A stretch of DNA of 64,000 bases from Parasedimentitalea maritima (lineage in GTDB: Bacteria; Pseudomonadota; Alphaproteobacteria; Rhodobacterales; Rhodobacteraceae): NCBI RefSeq assembly GCF_005771405.1, contig NZ_VAUA01000002.1, positions 1 to 64,000 of the forward strand, written 5' to 3'. The translations under genes and the position numbers were made by a program. The notes below the pieces were generated by a model. It did not search any database and had not been told where the DNA came from. It saw nothing but the letters and a program-made list of their open reading frames with translations. How positions within the stretch are numbered: the stretch's first letter is position 1; each line of letters begins with the position of its first letter. Below, one piece after another: positions 44,205 through 53,577 of the stretch.

Positions 44205-45731
44205 ATGAACGAACTGACCCCCTTTGACGGCCCTCAGCCACCTATGCCGATGCCTGACCAATTGCCTGCCACGCCCGAGACCACGCCGGAAACCGTGATG
44301 CCGCATTCGGTCGAGGCCGAGCAGCAGCTGCTTGGGGCGATTCTGACCAACAATGACGTCTATGATCGCATTGCATCGATTATCAGCGCCGAACATTTCT
44401 ATGACCCGGTCCACACCCGTATCTACGAAATAGCCGCTGCGCGTATTTCCAAGAACGCGCTGGCCTCGCCAGTGACGCTCAAGGCGTTTATGGAAGAGGA
44501 CGAAGGGCTCAAGGAACTGGGCGGCCCTGCCTATCTGGCAAAACTGGCCGGTGCCTCGATCTCGGCCTTTGCGGTGCGTGACTATGCCCAGATGATTTAT
44601 GATCTGGCAATCCGGCGTGAGCTGATCGGATTGGGGCAGGACATTGCTGACAAAGCCCGTCGCGTTGATGTGGCGTCCGAACCCAAGGAACAAATCGTCG
44701 AAGCAGAACAATCGCTGTATAAACTGGCCGAGCAAGGCCAGACGGAAAGCGGTTTCAAATCTTTCCTGAAAGCGGTGACCGAGGCGGTCAACGTCACCAA
44801 CGAAGCCTACCAGCGTGGTGGCGGCATGGCCGGGATTTCTACCGGTCTGGTTGATCTCGACAAACAGTTGGGTGGCTTGCACCCGTCGGATTTGCTGATC
44901 CTCGCCGGTCGTCCCTCGATGGGGAAAACCTCACTGGCCACCAACATCGCCTACAACGTCGCCAAGGCCTATAAACGTGGCATCAAGAACGACGGCACCG
45001 AAGGGGCCGTTGATGGCGGCGTCGTTGGGTTCTTCAGCCTGGAAATGAGCGCCGAACAGCTGGCGGGGCGTATTCTCGCCGAAGCGTCAGAGATCTCCTC
45101 GCACAAAATCCGTCAGGGTGACATGACCGAGGCCGAGTTCCGCAAGTTTGTTGAGGCCGCCAAGACGCTGGAAAGCTGCCCGCTGTTCATCGACGACACA
45201 CCTGCCCTGCCGATCTCGCAGCTGGCTGCCCGCGCGCGCCGACTGAAACGAACCCACGGACTGGACCTGCTGGTCATTGACTACTTGCAGCTTTGCCGTG
45301 GTACTGCCGAAAACCGGGTCAACGAAATTGGCGAAATTTCGATGGGGATGAAGGCCATCGCCAAGGAACTGCAGATTCCTGTTGTCGCCCTGTCCCAGTT
45401 GTCACGTCAGGTCGAGCAGCGTGAGGACAAACGGCCACAGCTGTCCGACCTTCGTGAATCCGGCTCAATCGAGCAGGATGCCGACGTGGTGATGTTTGTT
45501 TATCGAGAAGAATACTACAAAGAGCGTGAAAAACCCGGCGAAGACGACATCCAGAAAATGGAAGAGTGGAAAGCAGCCATGGAACGGCTGCATGCAAGGG
45601 CAGAAGTTGTTGTCGGCAAACAGCGCCACGGTCCCATTGGTATTGTTGAACTGAGCTTCGAGGCGCAATTCACCCGCTTTGGCAACCTTGCCAAGGCCTG
45701 GCAAAACGGCCCCCGCGAAGACGAGTACTAA
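44205..45731 (+). CDS. dnaB: replicative DNA helicase DnaB
   Basis: A 508-residue hexameric helicase of the replication fork. The N-terminal domain starts VMPHSVEAEQQLLGAILTNN; the RecA-like core has Walker A LAGRPSMGKTSLATN, Walker B LLVIDYLQL and the arginine finger region SQLSRQVEQREDKRP. The frame extends upstream, but GAGAG 5 nt before the ATG of MNELTPF supports this start. It has a 25-residue insert (GIKNDGTEGAVDGG) after Walker A. Inteins are absent. Confidence 0.97.
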   Translation: MNELTPFDGPQPPMPMPDQLPATPETTPETVMPHSVEAEQQLLGAILTNNDVYDRIASIISAEHFYDPVHTRIYEIAAARISKNALASPVTLKAFMEEDEGLKELGGPAYLAKLAGASISAFAVRDYAQMIYDLAIRRELIGLGQDIADKARRVDVASEPKEQIVEAEQSLYKLAEQGQTESGFKSFLKAVTEAVNVTNEAYQRGGGMAGISTGLVDLDKQLGGLHPSDLLILAGRPSMGKTSLATNIAYNVAKAYKRGIKNDGTEGAVDGGVVGFFSLEMSAEQLAGRILAEASEISSHKIRQGDMTEAEFRKFVEAAKTLESCPLFIDDTPALPISQLAARARRLKRTHGLDLLVIDYLQLCRGTAENRVNEIGEISMGMKAIAKELQIPVVALSQLSRQVEQREDKRPQLSDLRESGSIEQDADVVMFVYREEYYKEREKPGEDDIQKMEEWKAAMERLHARAEVVVGKQRHGPIGIVELSFEAQFTRFGNLAKAWQNGPREDEY

Positions 45732-45846
45732 CTCCGGTCGTTAAAACAGTTCCCTGACCCGGTGAAGAAATTGGCTCAGGGGGCTGGCCCAGCTTGACCT
45801 TCGCACTCTCCCCTGCACAACTGTGTTTTTTGTTGGGGATTTGAAA

Positions 45847-46281
45847 ATGAGCATTCATATTTTTATGGCCGCATACAAGCGGGTCTGGGAAGCAAAAAAT
45901 CCTGCTGGATTTGCAGCCTTGTTCACTCCAGACGGCCTGTATCACAATACGCCCTTTCAGGTGCAATCCGGCCCACAGGAACTCGCTGCTTATTGGGAGC
46001 GGATCCTACTGCAGGATGACATATCACTCTCTTACAAAGTACTGGGCGCTACCGAAAATGGCGGCGTTGCGCATTGGAACGTAACTTATCAGGTCACCAG
46101 CGAAGAGCTGTTTCAAATCTGGGCATCGTCAACAGGAACAGGCCTGCCTGACCGTCACCCGGGCGACCCGTTACCCAGAATGGAACTGGACGGAACCCTG
46201 CTGGCAGAACTCGACGATCAGGGATTGGCGACGACAGTCCGCATTTGGTGGCATTCAATGCCGCAACCCACGGCCCAATAG
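45847..46281 (+). CDS. NTF2-like (SnoaL/DUF4440-type) protein
   Basis: A 144-residue single-domain protein with a cone-shaped NTF2 fold signature: a first helix FMAAYKRVWEAKNPAGFAAL and pocket strands TPDGLYHNTPF, GGVAHWNVTYQV. GGGGA before the ATG of MSIHIF supports this start. Family members hydrolyse, isomerise or bind small molecules; the substrate is unknown. It stands between dnaB and alr. Confidence 0.8.
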   Translation: MSIHIFMAAYKRVWEAKNPAGFAALFTPDGLYHNTPFQVQSGPQELAAYWERILLQDDISLSYKVLGATENGGVAHWNVTYQVTSEELFQIWASSTGTGLPDRHPGDPLPRMELDGTLLAELDDQGLATTVRIWWHSMPQPTAQ

Positions 46282-46392
46282 TCACCAGGCGAATAGGCTC
46301 AGAGTACCGCGTCAGCGCAACTGAGCACAGCAAACTAATCCCTGCAGCTATTCCCCTCTTGACCCCTGCCCCGCGCATGTCATGAACACCCT

Positions 46393-47427
46393 ATGAGCAC
46401 AGCAAAACTATCGATCGATCTGGACGCCCTGGCCTCCAACTGGCGCAACCTTGACACCCTCAGCGCAGGTGAAACTGCGGCCGTGGTCAAGGCCAACGGC
46501 TATGGGTTGGACGTTGCACGCGTTGGGCAGGCCCTGGCCCGAGCCGGAGCACGCAATTTCTTTGTAGCAATTGCAGAAGAAGGTGTCGCCCTGCGCCGCG
46601 CCCTTGGCCCGGATCTGGGTATTTCAGTATTCTCTGGCCATATGGCCGGTGACACCAAGTTGCTGCAGGATTTCGACCTGACCCCCATGCTCAATTCAGT
46701 CGACCAGATGCTGCGCCATTTTGAAAGCCTGCCGGGGCACAAATTTGGCGTCCAACTCGACAGTGGCATGAACCGGCTTGGCATGGAGCCCGCAGAGTGG
46801 GCCGCTTTGCGAGACATTTCCCTGGGGCAAAAACCGGTACTGATTATGTCCCACCTCGCCTGTGCTGACGAGCCAGACCATGCGATGAATGCGCTGCAGC
46901 TCAAGACTTTTCGCGAGATGACCGAAGGCGTGGATGTCCCTCGTTCCCTCGCTGCGACTGGCGGTATTCTCTTGGGGCCGGAATATCATTTTGACCTCTG
47001 CCGTCCGGGTATTGGCCTGTATGGCGGGCTACCTTTTAGGGATGCACTACCGGTAATCTCTTTGGATCTGCCAGTCATCCAGATCCGTGATGTACTGCCC
47101 GGTGAAAGCGTCGGCTACGGCAATGCCTGGATTGCACGGCGTCCGTCTCGTATTGCAACCGTTGCTGCCGGATATGCCGACGGGCTGATCCGCGCGATGG
47201 GCGCAGGTATCAGCGCCTATGCGAATGACATGGCTTGCCCAGTTGTTGGCCGCATATCCATGGACCTGATCACCCTTGATGTCACCGATCTGCCTGCCGA
47301 CCCCGAAAACCTGAGCCTGATCAATGCCCACCAAACCGTAGACAAAGTTGCCGATGCAGCTGGCACCATCGGCTACGAAATCCTTACCTCTCTTGGCCAT
47401 CGCTATACCCGGAGCTATTCCGGATGA
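46393..47427 (+). CDS. alr: alanine racemase
   Basis: A 344-residue PLP enzyme giving D-alanine for peptidoglycan. The PLP lysine is in [10 protein letters not shown] and the catalytic tyrosine is in the region [24 protein letters not shown]. The glycine-rich phosphate-binding site is YRPGIGLYG-like CRPGIGLYG. Length is typical. Its stop overlaps the ABC permease start by four bases. Confidence 0.96.
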   Translation: MSTAKLSIDLDALASNWRNLDTLSAGETAAVVKANGYGLDVARVGQALARAGARNFFVAIAEEGVALRRALGPDLGISVFSGHMAGDTKLLQDFDLTPMLNSVDQMLRHFESLPGHKFGVQLDSGMNRLGMEPAEWAALRDISLGQKPVLIMSHLACADEPDHAMNALQLKTFREMTEGVDVPRSLAATGGILLGPEYHFDLCRPGIGLYGGLPFRDALPVISLDLPVIQIRDVLPGESVGYGNAWIARRPSRIATVAAGYADGLIRAMGAGISAYANDMACPVVGRISMDLITLDVTDLPADPENLSLINAHQTVDKVADAAGTIGYEILTSLGHRYTRSYSG

Positions 47428-48206
47428 ACCCACTCAGCCTTCTGGCCCACCTCGGCCGCGTCGTCCTGACCGCGCTTGCCGCCCTCGGCCGCCTGTCCTT
47501 GTTTGCCGTCAGCACCCTCACCCATATGCTGCGCCCGCCCTTCTACCCGCGCGAGTTTTTCTCCGCCTTGCTGAATGTTGGCTGGCTCTCGCTCCCTGTT
47601 GTCGGCCTCACCGCCGTCTTCACTGGCGGTGCGCTTGCGCTGCAAATCTACTCCGGCGGTGCCCGTTTTAATGCCGAGGCCGTGGTGCCGCAGATCGTCG
47701 CCATCGGTATCGTGCGCGAGTTGGGCCCGGTACTGGTTGGCCTGATGATAGCCGCCCGCGTCACCTCCTCCATCGCCGCTGAAATCGCCACCATGAAGGT
47801 GACCGAGCAGATTGACGCGCTTGTTACCCTGTCGACACATCCGATGAAGTACTTGGTGGCCCCCCGCGTTGCCGCCGCCCTGATCACCGTGCCGCTGCTG
47901 GTTGCTGTTGGCGACATCATCGGCATCGCGGGCGGCTATGTGGTCGCCACCCAGAACCTCGGCTTCAACCCGGCTGCCTATATCAAAAACACCGTCGACT
48001 TCCTCGAGCTTAAAGATGTGATTTCCAGCCTGGTTAAAGGCTGCGCCTTTGGTGGTATCGCCGCCACCATGGGCTGCTACTACGGTATGCAATCGGGCCG
48101 TGGCGCCCAAGGCGTGGGTGCCGCTACCAAGTCTTCGGTCGAGGCCGCCGCAATCCTGATCCTCGCCGCCAACTTTGTCCTGACTGGGGTGTTTTTCTCG
48201 CTATGA
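47424..48206 (+). CDS. mlaE: MlaE family ABC transporter permease (phospholipid transport)
   Basis: A 260-residue inner-membrane permease of the MlaE (DUF140) family, with about five or six membrane segments and the signature region [20 protein letters not shown]. These proteins move phospholipids between membranes with an MlaF ATPase and an MlaD partner. It is coupled at both ends by four-base overlaps (alr upstream, MlaF downstream). A separate mlaD-type gene is not adjacent. Confidence 0.94.
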   Translation: MNPLSLLAHLGRVVLTALAALGRLSLFAVSTLTHMLRPPFYPREFFSALLNVGWLSLPVVGLTAVFTGGALALQIYSGGARFNAEAVVPQIVAIGIVRELGPVLVGLMIAARVTSSIAAEIATMKVTEQIDALVTLSTHPMKYLVAPRVAAALITVPLLVAVGDIIGIAGGYVVATQNLGFNPAAYIKNTVDFLELKDVISSLVKGCAFGGIAATMGCYYGMQSGRGAQGVGAATKSSVEAAAILILAANFVLTGVFFSL

Positions 48207-48949
48207 TCCGCATGCAAAACGTCCACAAGGCCTTTGGCGACAACCGCGTTCTGCGCGGCATGGACCTGCACATCCCCAAGGGCACCTCGATGGTCATCAT
48301 CGGCGGCTCCGGCACCGGTAAATCGGTCGCCCTGAAATCCGTCCTTGGCCTGATCAAACCAGATTCGGGCACCATTTTGGTCGATGGCAAACCCTCTGAC
48401 AGCGGCGACCGCGATGCCTTCCTGGCCCGCTTTGGAATGTTGTTTCAAGGCGGCGCGCTGTTTGACTCGCTCCCCGTCTGGCAAAACGTCGGCTTTCGCC
48501 TGCTGCGCGGCTCGCTGAAACGCCCCGAGGCCGAGGCCCGCGAGATCGCCATCGAAAAACTGCGCCGCGTTGGCCTGAAAGCGGATGTCGCCGACCGCCT
48601 ACCCGCCGAGCTGTCTGGCGGCATGCAAAAACGCGTCGGCCTCGCCCGCGCCATCGCCGCCGAGCCTGAAATCATCTTCTTTGACGAGCCCACCACCGGA
48701 CTGGACCCGATCATGTCCGGCGTCATCAACGACCTGATCCGCGAGATCGTGGTCGAGATGGGCGCCACCGCCATGACCATCACCCACGACATGTCCTCCG
48801 TACGCGCCATCGCCGACAACGTCGCCATGCTGCACGACGGCGTGATCCAGTGGACCGGCCCGGTGGCGGATATGGACGCCTCGGGCGATCCCTATCTGGA
48901 TCAGTTTATTCATGGTAGAGCTGAGGGGCCGATTGAGGCGGTGCGGTAG
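48203..48949 (+). CDS. mlaF: MlaF-type ABC transporter ATP-binding protein
   Basis: A 248-residue ATPase. Walker A GGSGTGKSVALKS, the signature ELSGGMQKRVGLARA and Walker B EIIFFDEPTTGLDPI are present. It follows the MlaE permease with a four-base overlap. The second ATG (MQNVHKAF) is a possible alternative start. Confidence 0.95.
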   Translation: MIRMQNVHKAFGDNRVLRGMDLHIPKGTSMVIIGGSGTGKSVALKSVLGLIKPDSGTILVDGKPSDSGDRDAFLARFGMLFQGGALFDSLPVWQNVGFRLLRGSLKRPEAEAREIAIEKLRRVGLKADVADRLPAELSGGMQKRVGLARAIAAEPEIIFFDEPTTGLDPIMSGVINDLIREIVVEMGATAMTITHDMSSVRAIADNVAMLHDGVIQWTGPVADMDASGDPYLDQFIHGRAEGPIEAVR

Positions 48950-48964
48950 AAAAGGTTGAATTTT

Positions 48965-49930
48965 GTGAATGATCAAGAAATCAAAATCCGCGAAGTTTTC
49001 TTCCCTTTTTTAGCGCGCCAATTAGATAAAATAACGGACGAAAGCACCGACTTCGTTCATTATACAAGTGCTGAAGCATCACTTAGCATCATTCAAAAGC
49101 AAGAAGTTTGGATGCGCAGCGCCGTTGTGATGAACGACTTCTCTGAAGTGCAACACGGTCAAAATTGCCTTACTGCTGCTTGGAACCAATCCGAACTTGG
49201 AGGCCGAATAAGAGCAGTCCTAGATCGCTGCCAAGAAGGCCTATCTGCTGTTTTTGAAAAGACGATGAATGAACGGTTAGATGAACAGTTCACTCAAAGC
49301 TATATTATTTCAATTTCTGAACACGGTGACAGTGAAGGACTAGAAAACAAGTTCGGTCGATTATCCATGTGGCGGGCCTACGGTGGAAACACAAACGTCG
49401 CTTTCGTATTTAACAATGCGCCCTTCATTTCAGATTCCAATGCCTTGAATGCGTTCACATCGCCTGTTCTGTATACCAGTCCAGAGGGTTTCTTAGATTA
49501 TTTTCGAGAAGTCGTTGAGGGCTTGGAAAACAACTTTGATTTACTCACTGAACTAGGCCCTGAACTGGTTAGCCAAACCTTGTTCAGCGCCTTTCATTTT
49601 AGCATATTATCTGCAAAGCACCCTGGCTTTTCGGAAGAACGGGAGTGGAGGGTATTGCACTGCCCAACTCTTTGGCCATCTGATAGGCTTCAATCGCACA
49701 TACAATGCATCAGTGGAGTTCCTCAGAAAATCTTCAAACTCAAGCTTGAAGATTATCCAGACGAGGGATTTGTAGGAGCGACATTGCCGGAGCTCATAAA
49801 AGAAATCATAATCGGTCCAACGCAAGACCCATACCCGATTTACGACGCATTGGCATTTGAACTTCAAAAAGCTGGGGTTGACGATGCTTACGCAAAAATC
49901 CGAATTTCCGACATTCCATTGCGCCGATAA
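48965..49930 (+). CDS. DUF2971 family protein, likely foreign
   Basis: A 321-residue protein starting with a GTG (MNDQEIKIREVFF), with AAAGG 9 nt upstream. The DUF2971 beginning is FVHYTSAEASLSIIQKQEVW, followed by NDFSEVQHG; other conserved spots are LSMWRAYGGNTNVAFVF and EEREWRVLH. It is clearly more AT-rich than the MlaEF and RadA genes around it, and it interrupts an otherwise conserved gene order. Biochemical function is unknown for the family. A long cruciform follows it. Confidence 0.8.
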   Translation: MNDQEIKIREVFFPFLARQLDKITDESTDFVHYTSAEASLSIIQKQEVWMRSAVVMNDFSEVQHGQNCLTAAWNQSELGGRIRAVLDRCQEGLSAVFEKTMNERLDEQFTQSYIISISEHGDSEGLENKFGRLSMWRAYGGNTNVAFVFNNAPFISDSNALNAFTSPVLYTSPEGFLDYFREVVEGLENNFDLLTELGPELVSQTLFSAFHFSILSAKHPGFSEEREWRVLHCPTLWPSDRLQSHIQCISGVPQKIFKLKLEDYPDEGFVGATLPELIKEIIIGPTQDPYPIYDALAFELQKAGVDDAYAKIRISDIPLRR

Positions 49931-49977
49931 CTAAATACATTCTCCCAAGTACTCCCGCCGGAGCCACCCTACACTAG

Positions 49978-50045
49978 GCCCGCGCCTGACCTTAGGGAGG
50001 TGCGAATGCGCCTTCCCGGGGGAAGGTCAGGCGCGGGGCGGGCCA
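49978..50045. repeat. long imperfect cruciform (R4)
   Basis: Outer arms GCGCCTGACCTT (49982-49993) and AAGGTCAGGCGC (50023-50034) match perfectly; the 29-nt loop folds further into GGGA...TCCC. The outermost flanks GGCCC/GGGCC extend it. It sits directly after the DUF2971 gene. Confidence 0.8.
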
Positions 50046-50097
50046 CAAGTGACCCACCCCAAAAGACCACCAATTACCCAACAAGGACTCACCCAAA

Positions 50098-50481
50098 ATG
50101 ATCCTCATTCTCCTGATGTTCCTCTGCCTGCCGCTGGCAATCTTCTTCTCTTTCCTCGCCAGCTTCCCTGTCCTGAAACAAAACCGCCCTCTCGGCAGCC
50201 TCCTCCTGATCACCAGCCTACTCTCTGCCCTCTCCATCCTGTGGGAGCTGCGATTTGACATCGACATAATCTCGCACATGTTCACCTACGACCAGCTCAG
50301 CGCCGATTTTCAAGCCTATTTCATGGCGCTCTATTTAGCCACCGCAACGCTCTCTCTCCTCGCCCGCCTGCGCTGGAATCGGGACCACGGCCGTGGCATC
50401 CTCCTGGTCCTCGCCATTACGTTCTGGGTTCTGTCACCTGCCCCACATGTCCTGATCAGCCCTGGCGCCTTCATGCACTAA
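50098..50481 (+). CDS. small membrane protein of unknown function
   Basis: A 127-residue protein with about four hydrophobic segments (MILILLMFLCLPLAIFFSFL, LGSLLLITSLLSALSIL, AYFMALYLATATLSLLAR and the last before HVLISPG). There are no catalytic residues to see. It lies on the same strand as the following PqiA-like gene, 89 bp apart. Composition is rich in C at third codon position like its neighbours, so the frame is probably real. Confidence 0.6.
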   Translation: MILILLMFLCLPLAIFFSFLASFPVLKQNRPLGSLLLITSLLSALSILWELRFDIDIISHMFTYDQLSADFQAYFMALYLATATLSLLARLRWNRDHGRGILLVLAITFWVLSPAPHVLISPGAFMH

Positions 50482-50570
50482 CCGGGAAACCCAACAAAAC
50501 TTTCCCCTCTTCCATTCCGTACCAGAACCCCCAAGTCTTTCAGAATGAAGAATCTAGGAATTTGCCACGC

Positions 50571-51020
50571 ATGCTCATCCGTCTGCTCACCCTCTCGCTT
50601 TTGATCCTCTACCCTGTCGCTTGGTTCGCCCCTTTGATGCATGCTGGCCTGCTGCCTCTCTTCGGCCTCAGCGAGATCAGCGTCATCACCGGATTACAAA
50701 GCCTCTGGCGCAGCGATGTCATTCTTGCCCTTGTCGTCACCACTTTCGCCATTTTCGCGCCCTATCTGAAAACCATCGGCCTGGCTCTGGTCCAATGGAA
50801 CCTGCTTGATCCCCGCGCCCAACCTGTGCTGCACATCCTCGGAAAACTCGCCATGGCTGATGTCTTCCTGATCGCGCTTTACATCACTCTGGCCAAAGGC
50901 ATTGGCTACGTCACGATCGAAGTCGCCTGGGGCCTCTATATGTTCACCGCCTGCATCCTCGCCTCCATCACCCTCGGCCTGATCACCGAAAAAAAACGCA
51001 GGTCTGCGCCGGGTCAATGA
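50571..51020 (+). CDS. pqiA: paraquat-inducible protein A (single-domain)
   Basis: A 149-residue membrane protein with four predicted helices and the PqiA-type segments LLPLFGLSEISVITGLQSLW, IFAPYLKTIGLAL and LGKLAMADVFLIALYI. PqiA proteins partner with MCE-type lipid transporters. The ATG is chosen over an upstream TTG by its spacing of 11 nt from TAGGA. Its stop codon lies within a structured repeat, which encodes the last few residues. Confidence 0.88.
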   Translation: MLIRLLTLSLLILYPVAWFAPLMHAGLLPLFGLSEISVITGLQSLWRSDVILALVVTTFAIFAPYLKTIGLALVQWNLLDPRAQPVLHILGKLAMADVFLIALYITLAKGIGYVTIEVAWGLYMFTACILASITLGLITEKKRRSAPGQ

Positions 51021-51141
51021 CGGCCGCAGGCCGCCTTGCTTAGCAAGGTCGCAGATCATTGAGGCGGCGCAGACCTGCTTCACACTTGCACTTGCACTGG
51101 CGCGTTCAGGGCAAACCTGCCCCTGAACCGCTTCCCCAGCA
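50998..51141 (+). repeat. structured intergenic element (family R3), copy B
   Basis: Outer arms GCAGGTCTGCGCC (50998-51010) and GGCGCAGACCTGC (51066-51078), inner arms TCAATGA/TCATTGA, and a central hairpin CCTTGC-TTA-GCAAGG. The tail CGCGTTCAGGGCAAACCTGC continues with CCTGAACCGCTTCC and parallels the tail of copy A. It overlaps the end of pqiA. Confidence 0.65.
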
Positions 51142-51245
51142 AAACCCTTCACGCCGCGCAGCGGCGCCACGCCCAAGCCTGCAAGGGCGCGGGAGTACCA
51201 CGAGAACAGCTTGAACAAACCCTGAACATCAGGCACAAAGCCGCC

Positions 51246-52610
51246 ATGGCTAAATCAAAATCTTTCTCATGTTCCGCCTGTAATGCCAGCTTCTCGAAAT
51301 GGTCGGGTCGCTGCGAGGGCTGTGGCGAATGGAATTCCATCTCGCAAACCGCGGCTCTGTCGACAGGTCCGGGTAAAAAATCACTGGGCAACACTCGCGG
51401 CACCGCAATAGAACTCAGCGATCTGGCAACCAAAGAAACCCCACCGCCCCGCACCCTCTGTGGTGTGGGCGAGCTGGACCGGGTTCTTGGTGGCGGGTTG
51501 GTCGCGGGATCTGCCATATTGGTTGGCGGTGATCCCGGCATTGGTAAATCCACACTTTTGCTACAGGCTGCGGCCCAGTTTGCCCATTCCGGTGTAAAAA
51601 CCATCTACGTCAGTGGCGAAGAAGCTACTGCACAGGTCCGCATGCGCGCCCAGCGACTTGGCCTGGCACAGGCTCCGGTAAAACTGGCCGCAGAAACCAA
51701 CCTGCGCGACATCCTCACCACGCTCGAAGCTGAAAAGCCGCAGCTGGTGATCATCGATTCCATCCAGACCATGTGGGTCGACACGGTTGATTCCGCCCCC
51801 GGCTCAGTCAGTCAGGTCCGCTCCGCCGCACATGAGTTGACCAGTTTTGCCAAACGCAACAACGTCTCAATCGTCATGGTTGGACATGTTACCAAGGACG
51901 GCCAGATTGCAGGCCCGCGCGTGGTGGAGCATATGGTTGACACTGTGCTGTATTTCGAAGGTGAACGCGGCCATCAGTTCCGGATCTTACGCGCCGTGAA
52001 AAACCGTTTTGGTCCTGCAGATGAAATCGGCGTCTTCGAAATGACAGGTCGTGGCCTGGCCGAAGTCACCAACCCCTCTGCCCTGTTTCTGTCTGAACGC
52101 GGCGAACCTAGTCCCGGTTCAGTGGTTTTTGCCGGCATTGAAGGCACCCGACCGGTGCTGGTTGAAATGCAGGCGCTGGTCGCCCCTTCGCCCCACTCGC
52201 AACCCCGCCGCACAGTTGTCGGTTGGGATGGCGGACGTCTGGCAATGATTCTTGCGGTGCTAGAAGCACGCTGCGGGATTCCCTTTGCTGGACTTGACGT
52301 TTATTTGAACGTGGCTGGGGGAATGAAAATTTCCGAACCCGCCGCCGACCTGGCTGTTGCTGCAGCCTTGCTCAGTGCACGTGAAGACACTGCTTTGCCC
52401 GCAGATACTGCAATATTTGGTGAAATCTCTCTGTCTGGTGCCCTCAGACCCGCCCCACAGACAGAAAACCGGTTGAAAGAGGCGCAGAAACTTGGTTTTA
52501 CCGCCGCTATAGCTCCAAGCGGTGGTAAATCCGTCTCGATCAAAGGTATCGGTTTACGCCGGGTAACCGACTTGACGGGATTTGTTGGCGATTTCTTTGG
52601 GGCCGGCTAA
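51246..52610 (+). CDS. radA: DNA repair protein RadA
   Basis: A 454-residue RecA-family helicase that processes recombination intermediates. The N-terminal zinc finger (CSACNASFSKWSGRCEGCGE) has four cysteines, Walker A is VGGDPGIGKSTLLLQ, the RadA-specific KNRFG motif occurs in AVKNRFGPADEIG, and the C-terminal Lon-like domain follows. Length is normal. A ribosome binding site is not obvious before MAKSKSFSCS, but the family start matches. Confidence 0.97.
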   Translation: MAKSKSFSCSACNASFSKWSGRCEGCGEWNSISQTAALSTGPGKKSLGNTRGTAIELSDLATKETPPPRTLCGVGELDRVLGGGLVAGSAILVGGDPGIGKSTLLLQAAAQFAHSGVKTIYVSGEEATAQVRMRAQRLGLAQAPVKLAAETNLRDILTTLEAEKPQLVIIDSIQTMWVDTVDSAPGSVSQVRSAAHELTSFAKRNNVSIVMVGHVTKDGQIAGPRVVEHMVDTVLYFEGERGHQFRILRAVKNRFGPADEIGVFEMTGRGLAEVTNPSALFLSERGEPSPGSVVFAGIEGTRPVLVEMQALVAPSPHSQPRRTVVGWDGGRLAMILAVLEARCGIPFAGLDVYLNVAGGMKISEPAADLAVAAALLSAREDTALPADTAIFGEISLSGALRPAPQTENRLKEAQKLGFTAAIAPSGGKSVSIKGIGLRRVTDLTGFVGDFFGAG

Positions 52611-52651
52611 GGTCGCACAAATTTAAAAGCGCAGAGTAACGGGCGAGGGAC

Positions 52652-53206
52652 ATGGACGGTTTCACCATTATCGACGGGGTCGTGGCCCTAATTATCGTAG
52701 TATCGGCATTGCTGGCCTATGCACGCGGCTTTGCCCGCGAGGCAATGGCCATCGCTGGCTGGATTGCCGCCGCAGTGTTGGCCTTTATCTTTGCGCCGCA
52801 GGTCGAGCCCCTGATGGGGGAAATCCCTGTGGTCGGAGAATTCATCTCAGACAGTTGCGAACTCTCAATCATTGCCGCCTTTGCAGCGGTCTTTGCGCTG
52901 GCTCTGATTGTTGTTTCGTTCTTCACCCCCCTGTTCTCTTCTATGGTACAGCGCTCGGCGCTCGGCGGATTGGATCAGGGCATTGGTTTCTTCTTCGGAG
53001 TGCTGCGGGGCATTCTCTTGGTTGCCATCGGCTTCTTTCTCTACAATGTCGTGATGACCGGGCAGAGTTTTGCAATGGTTGACAACAGCCGTTCAGCGGT
53101 GGTGTTTGAACGTATGATCACCAAAATTGAGAACCGTGACCCCGAGCAGGCACTGGGTTGGGTTACCCAACAGTACGAACAACTGATCGGCAACTGCCAA
53201 CAGTAA
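52652..53206 (+). CDS. cvpA: CvpA family membrane protein
   Basis: A 184-residue protein with four membrane segments (first VVALIIVVSALLAYARGFAR, then WIAAAVLAFIF, AAFAAVFALALIVV and IGFFFGVLRGILLVAIGFFL) and a C-terminal soluble tail. The family is tied to colicin V production and the purine operon in E. coli; its function there is indirect. It sits between radA and purF as in many alphaproteobacteria. Confidence 0.93.
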   Translation: MDGFTIIDGVVALIIVVSALLAYARGFAREAMAIAGWIAAAVLAFIFAPQVEPLMGEIPVVGEFISDSCELSIIAAFAAVFALALIVVSFFTPLFSSMVQRSALGGLDQGIGFFFGVLRGILLVAIGFFLYNVVMTGQSFAMVDNSRSAVVFERMITKIENRDPEQALGWVTQQYEQLIGNCQQ

Positions 53207-53226
53207 ATCACACCCTCGCGGTGACA

Positions 53227-53251
53227 GGGCGCCCAGTGGGCGCCCTTTTTT
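53227..53251 (+). terminator. terminator after cvpA
   Basis: A perfect 8-bp stem (GGGCGCCC / GGGCGCCC, loop AGT) followed by six Ts, 20 bp after the cvpA stop. Confidence 0.92.
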
Positions 53252-53577
53252 GTGCGCCCTTCATAATTCCGCCCTTATTTTCTGCCGTATAATCCACCTG
53301 CGGTTAACGCAAACTTATCGCATTAACTAATTGTTAACGAACGAGAATCATTTCTCTTGATCCCCCGACACCCAGATTGACGAAATCGCCAAAGGTTAAC
53401 AGATTCTCTCTCTGGTTGCTCGAATAGTTAACAATCCGGGGCAAAAAGGGCTCTTTTTCCCCAAAAAAGAAACCAAAACAGCAATCGGCCCCATCTGTGC
53501 CTCATTTAGGGCCAATTTCGCTGGCCATGTAGGGTCAGACAGAACGTCAGGCACTATCGACCAGAAGGAACGACAAC
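53252..53577. other. AT-rich regulatory region before the Hint-domain gene
   Basis: This stretch is AT-rich and holds four GTTAAC words (near 53303, 53333, 53395 and 53427), one of them paired as a CtrA-type site. No gene. The promoter of the Hint gene should lie here. Confidence 0.6.
53323..53337. promoter_or_regulatory. CtrA-type binding site (TTAA-N7-TTAA)
   Basis: TTAA, CTAATTG, TTAA gives the exact full-site spacing of the alphaproteobacterial cell-cycle regulator CtrA. Additional single TTAAC half-sites lie nearby. It sits about 240 bp upstream of the Hint-domain protein gene. Confidence 0.6.

Noticed and set aside
43443-44882. 479-codon open frame on the minus strand opposite pyrE and dnaB
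   Set aside because: It is a shadow of two certain genes on the other strand; the residues show no family pattern.
48956-48964. TTG start for the DUF2971 gene
   Set aside because: It lies directly against AAAGG; the GTG three codons later has proper spacing.
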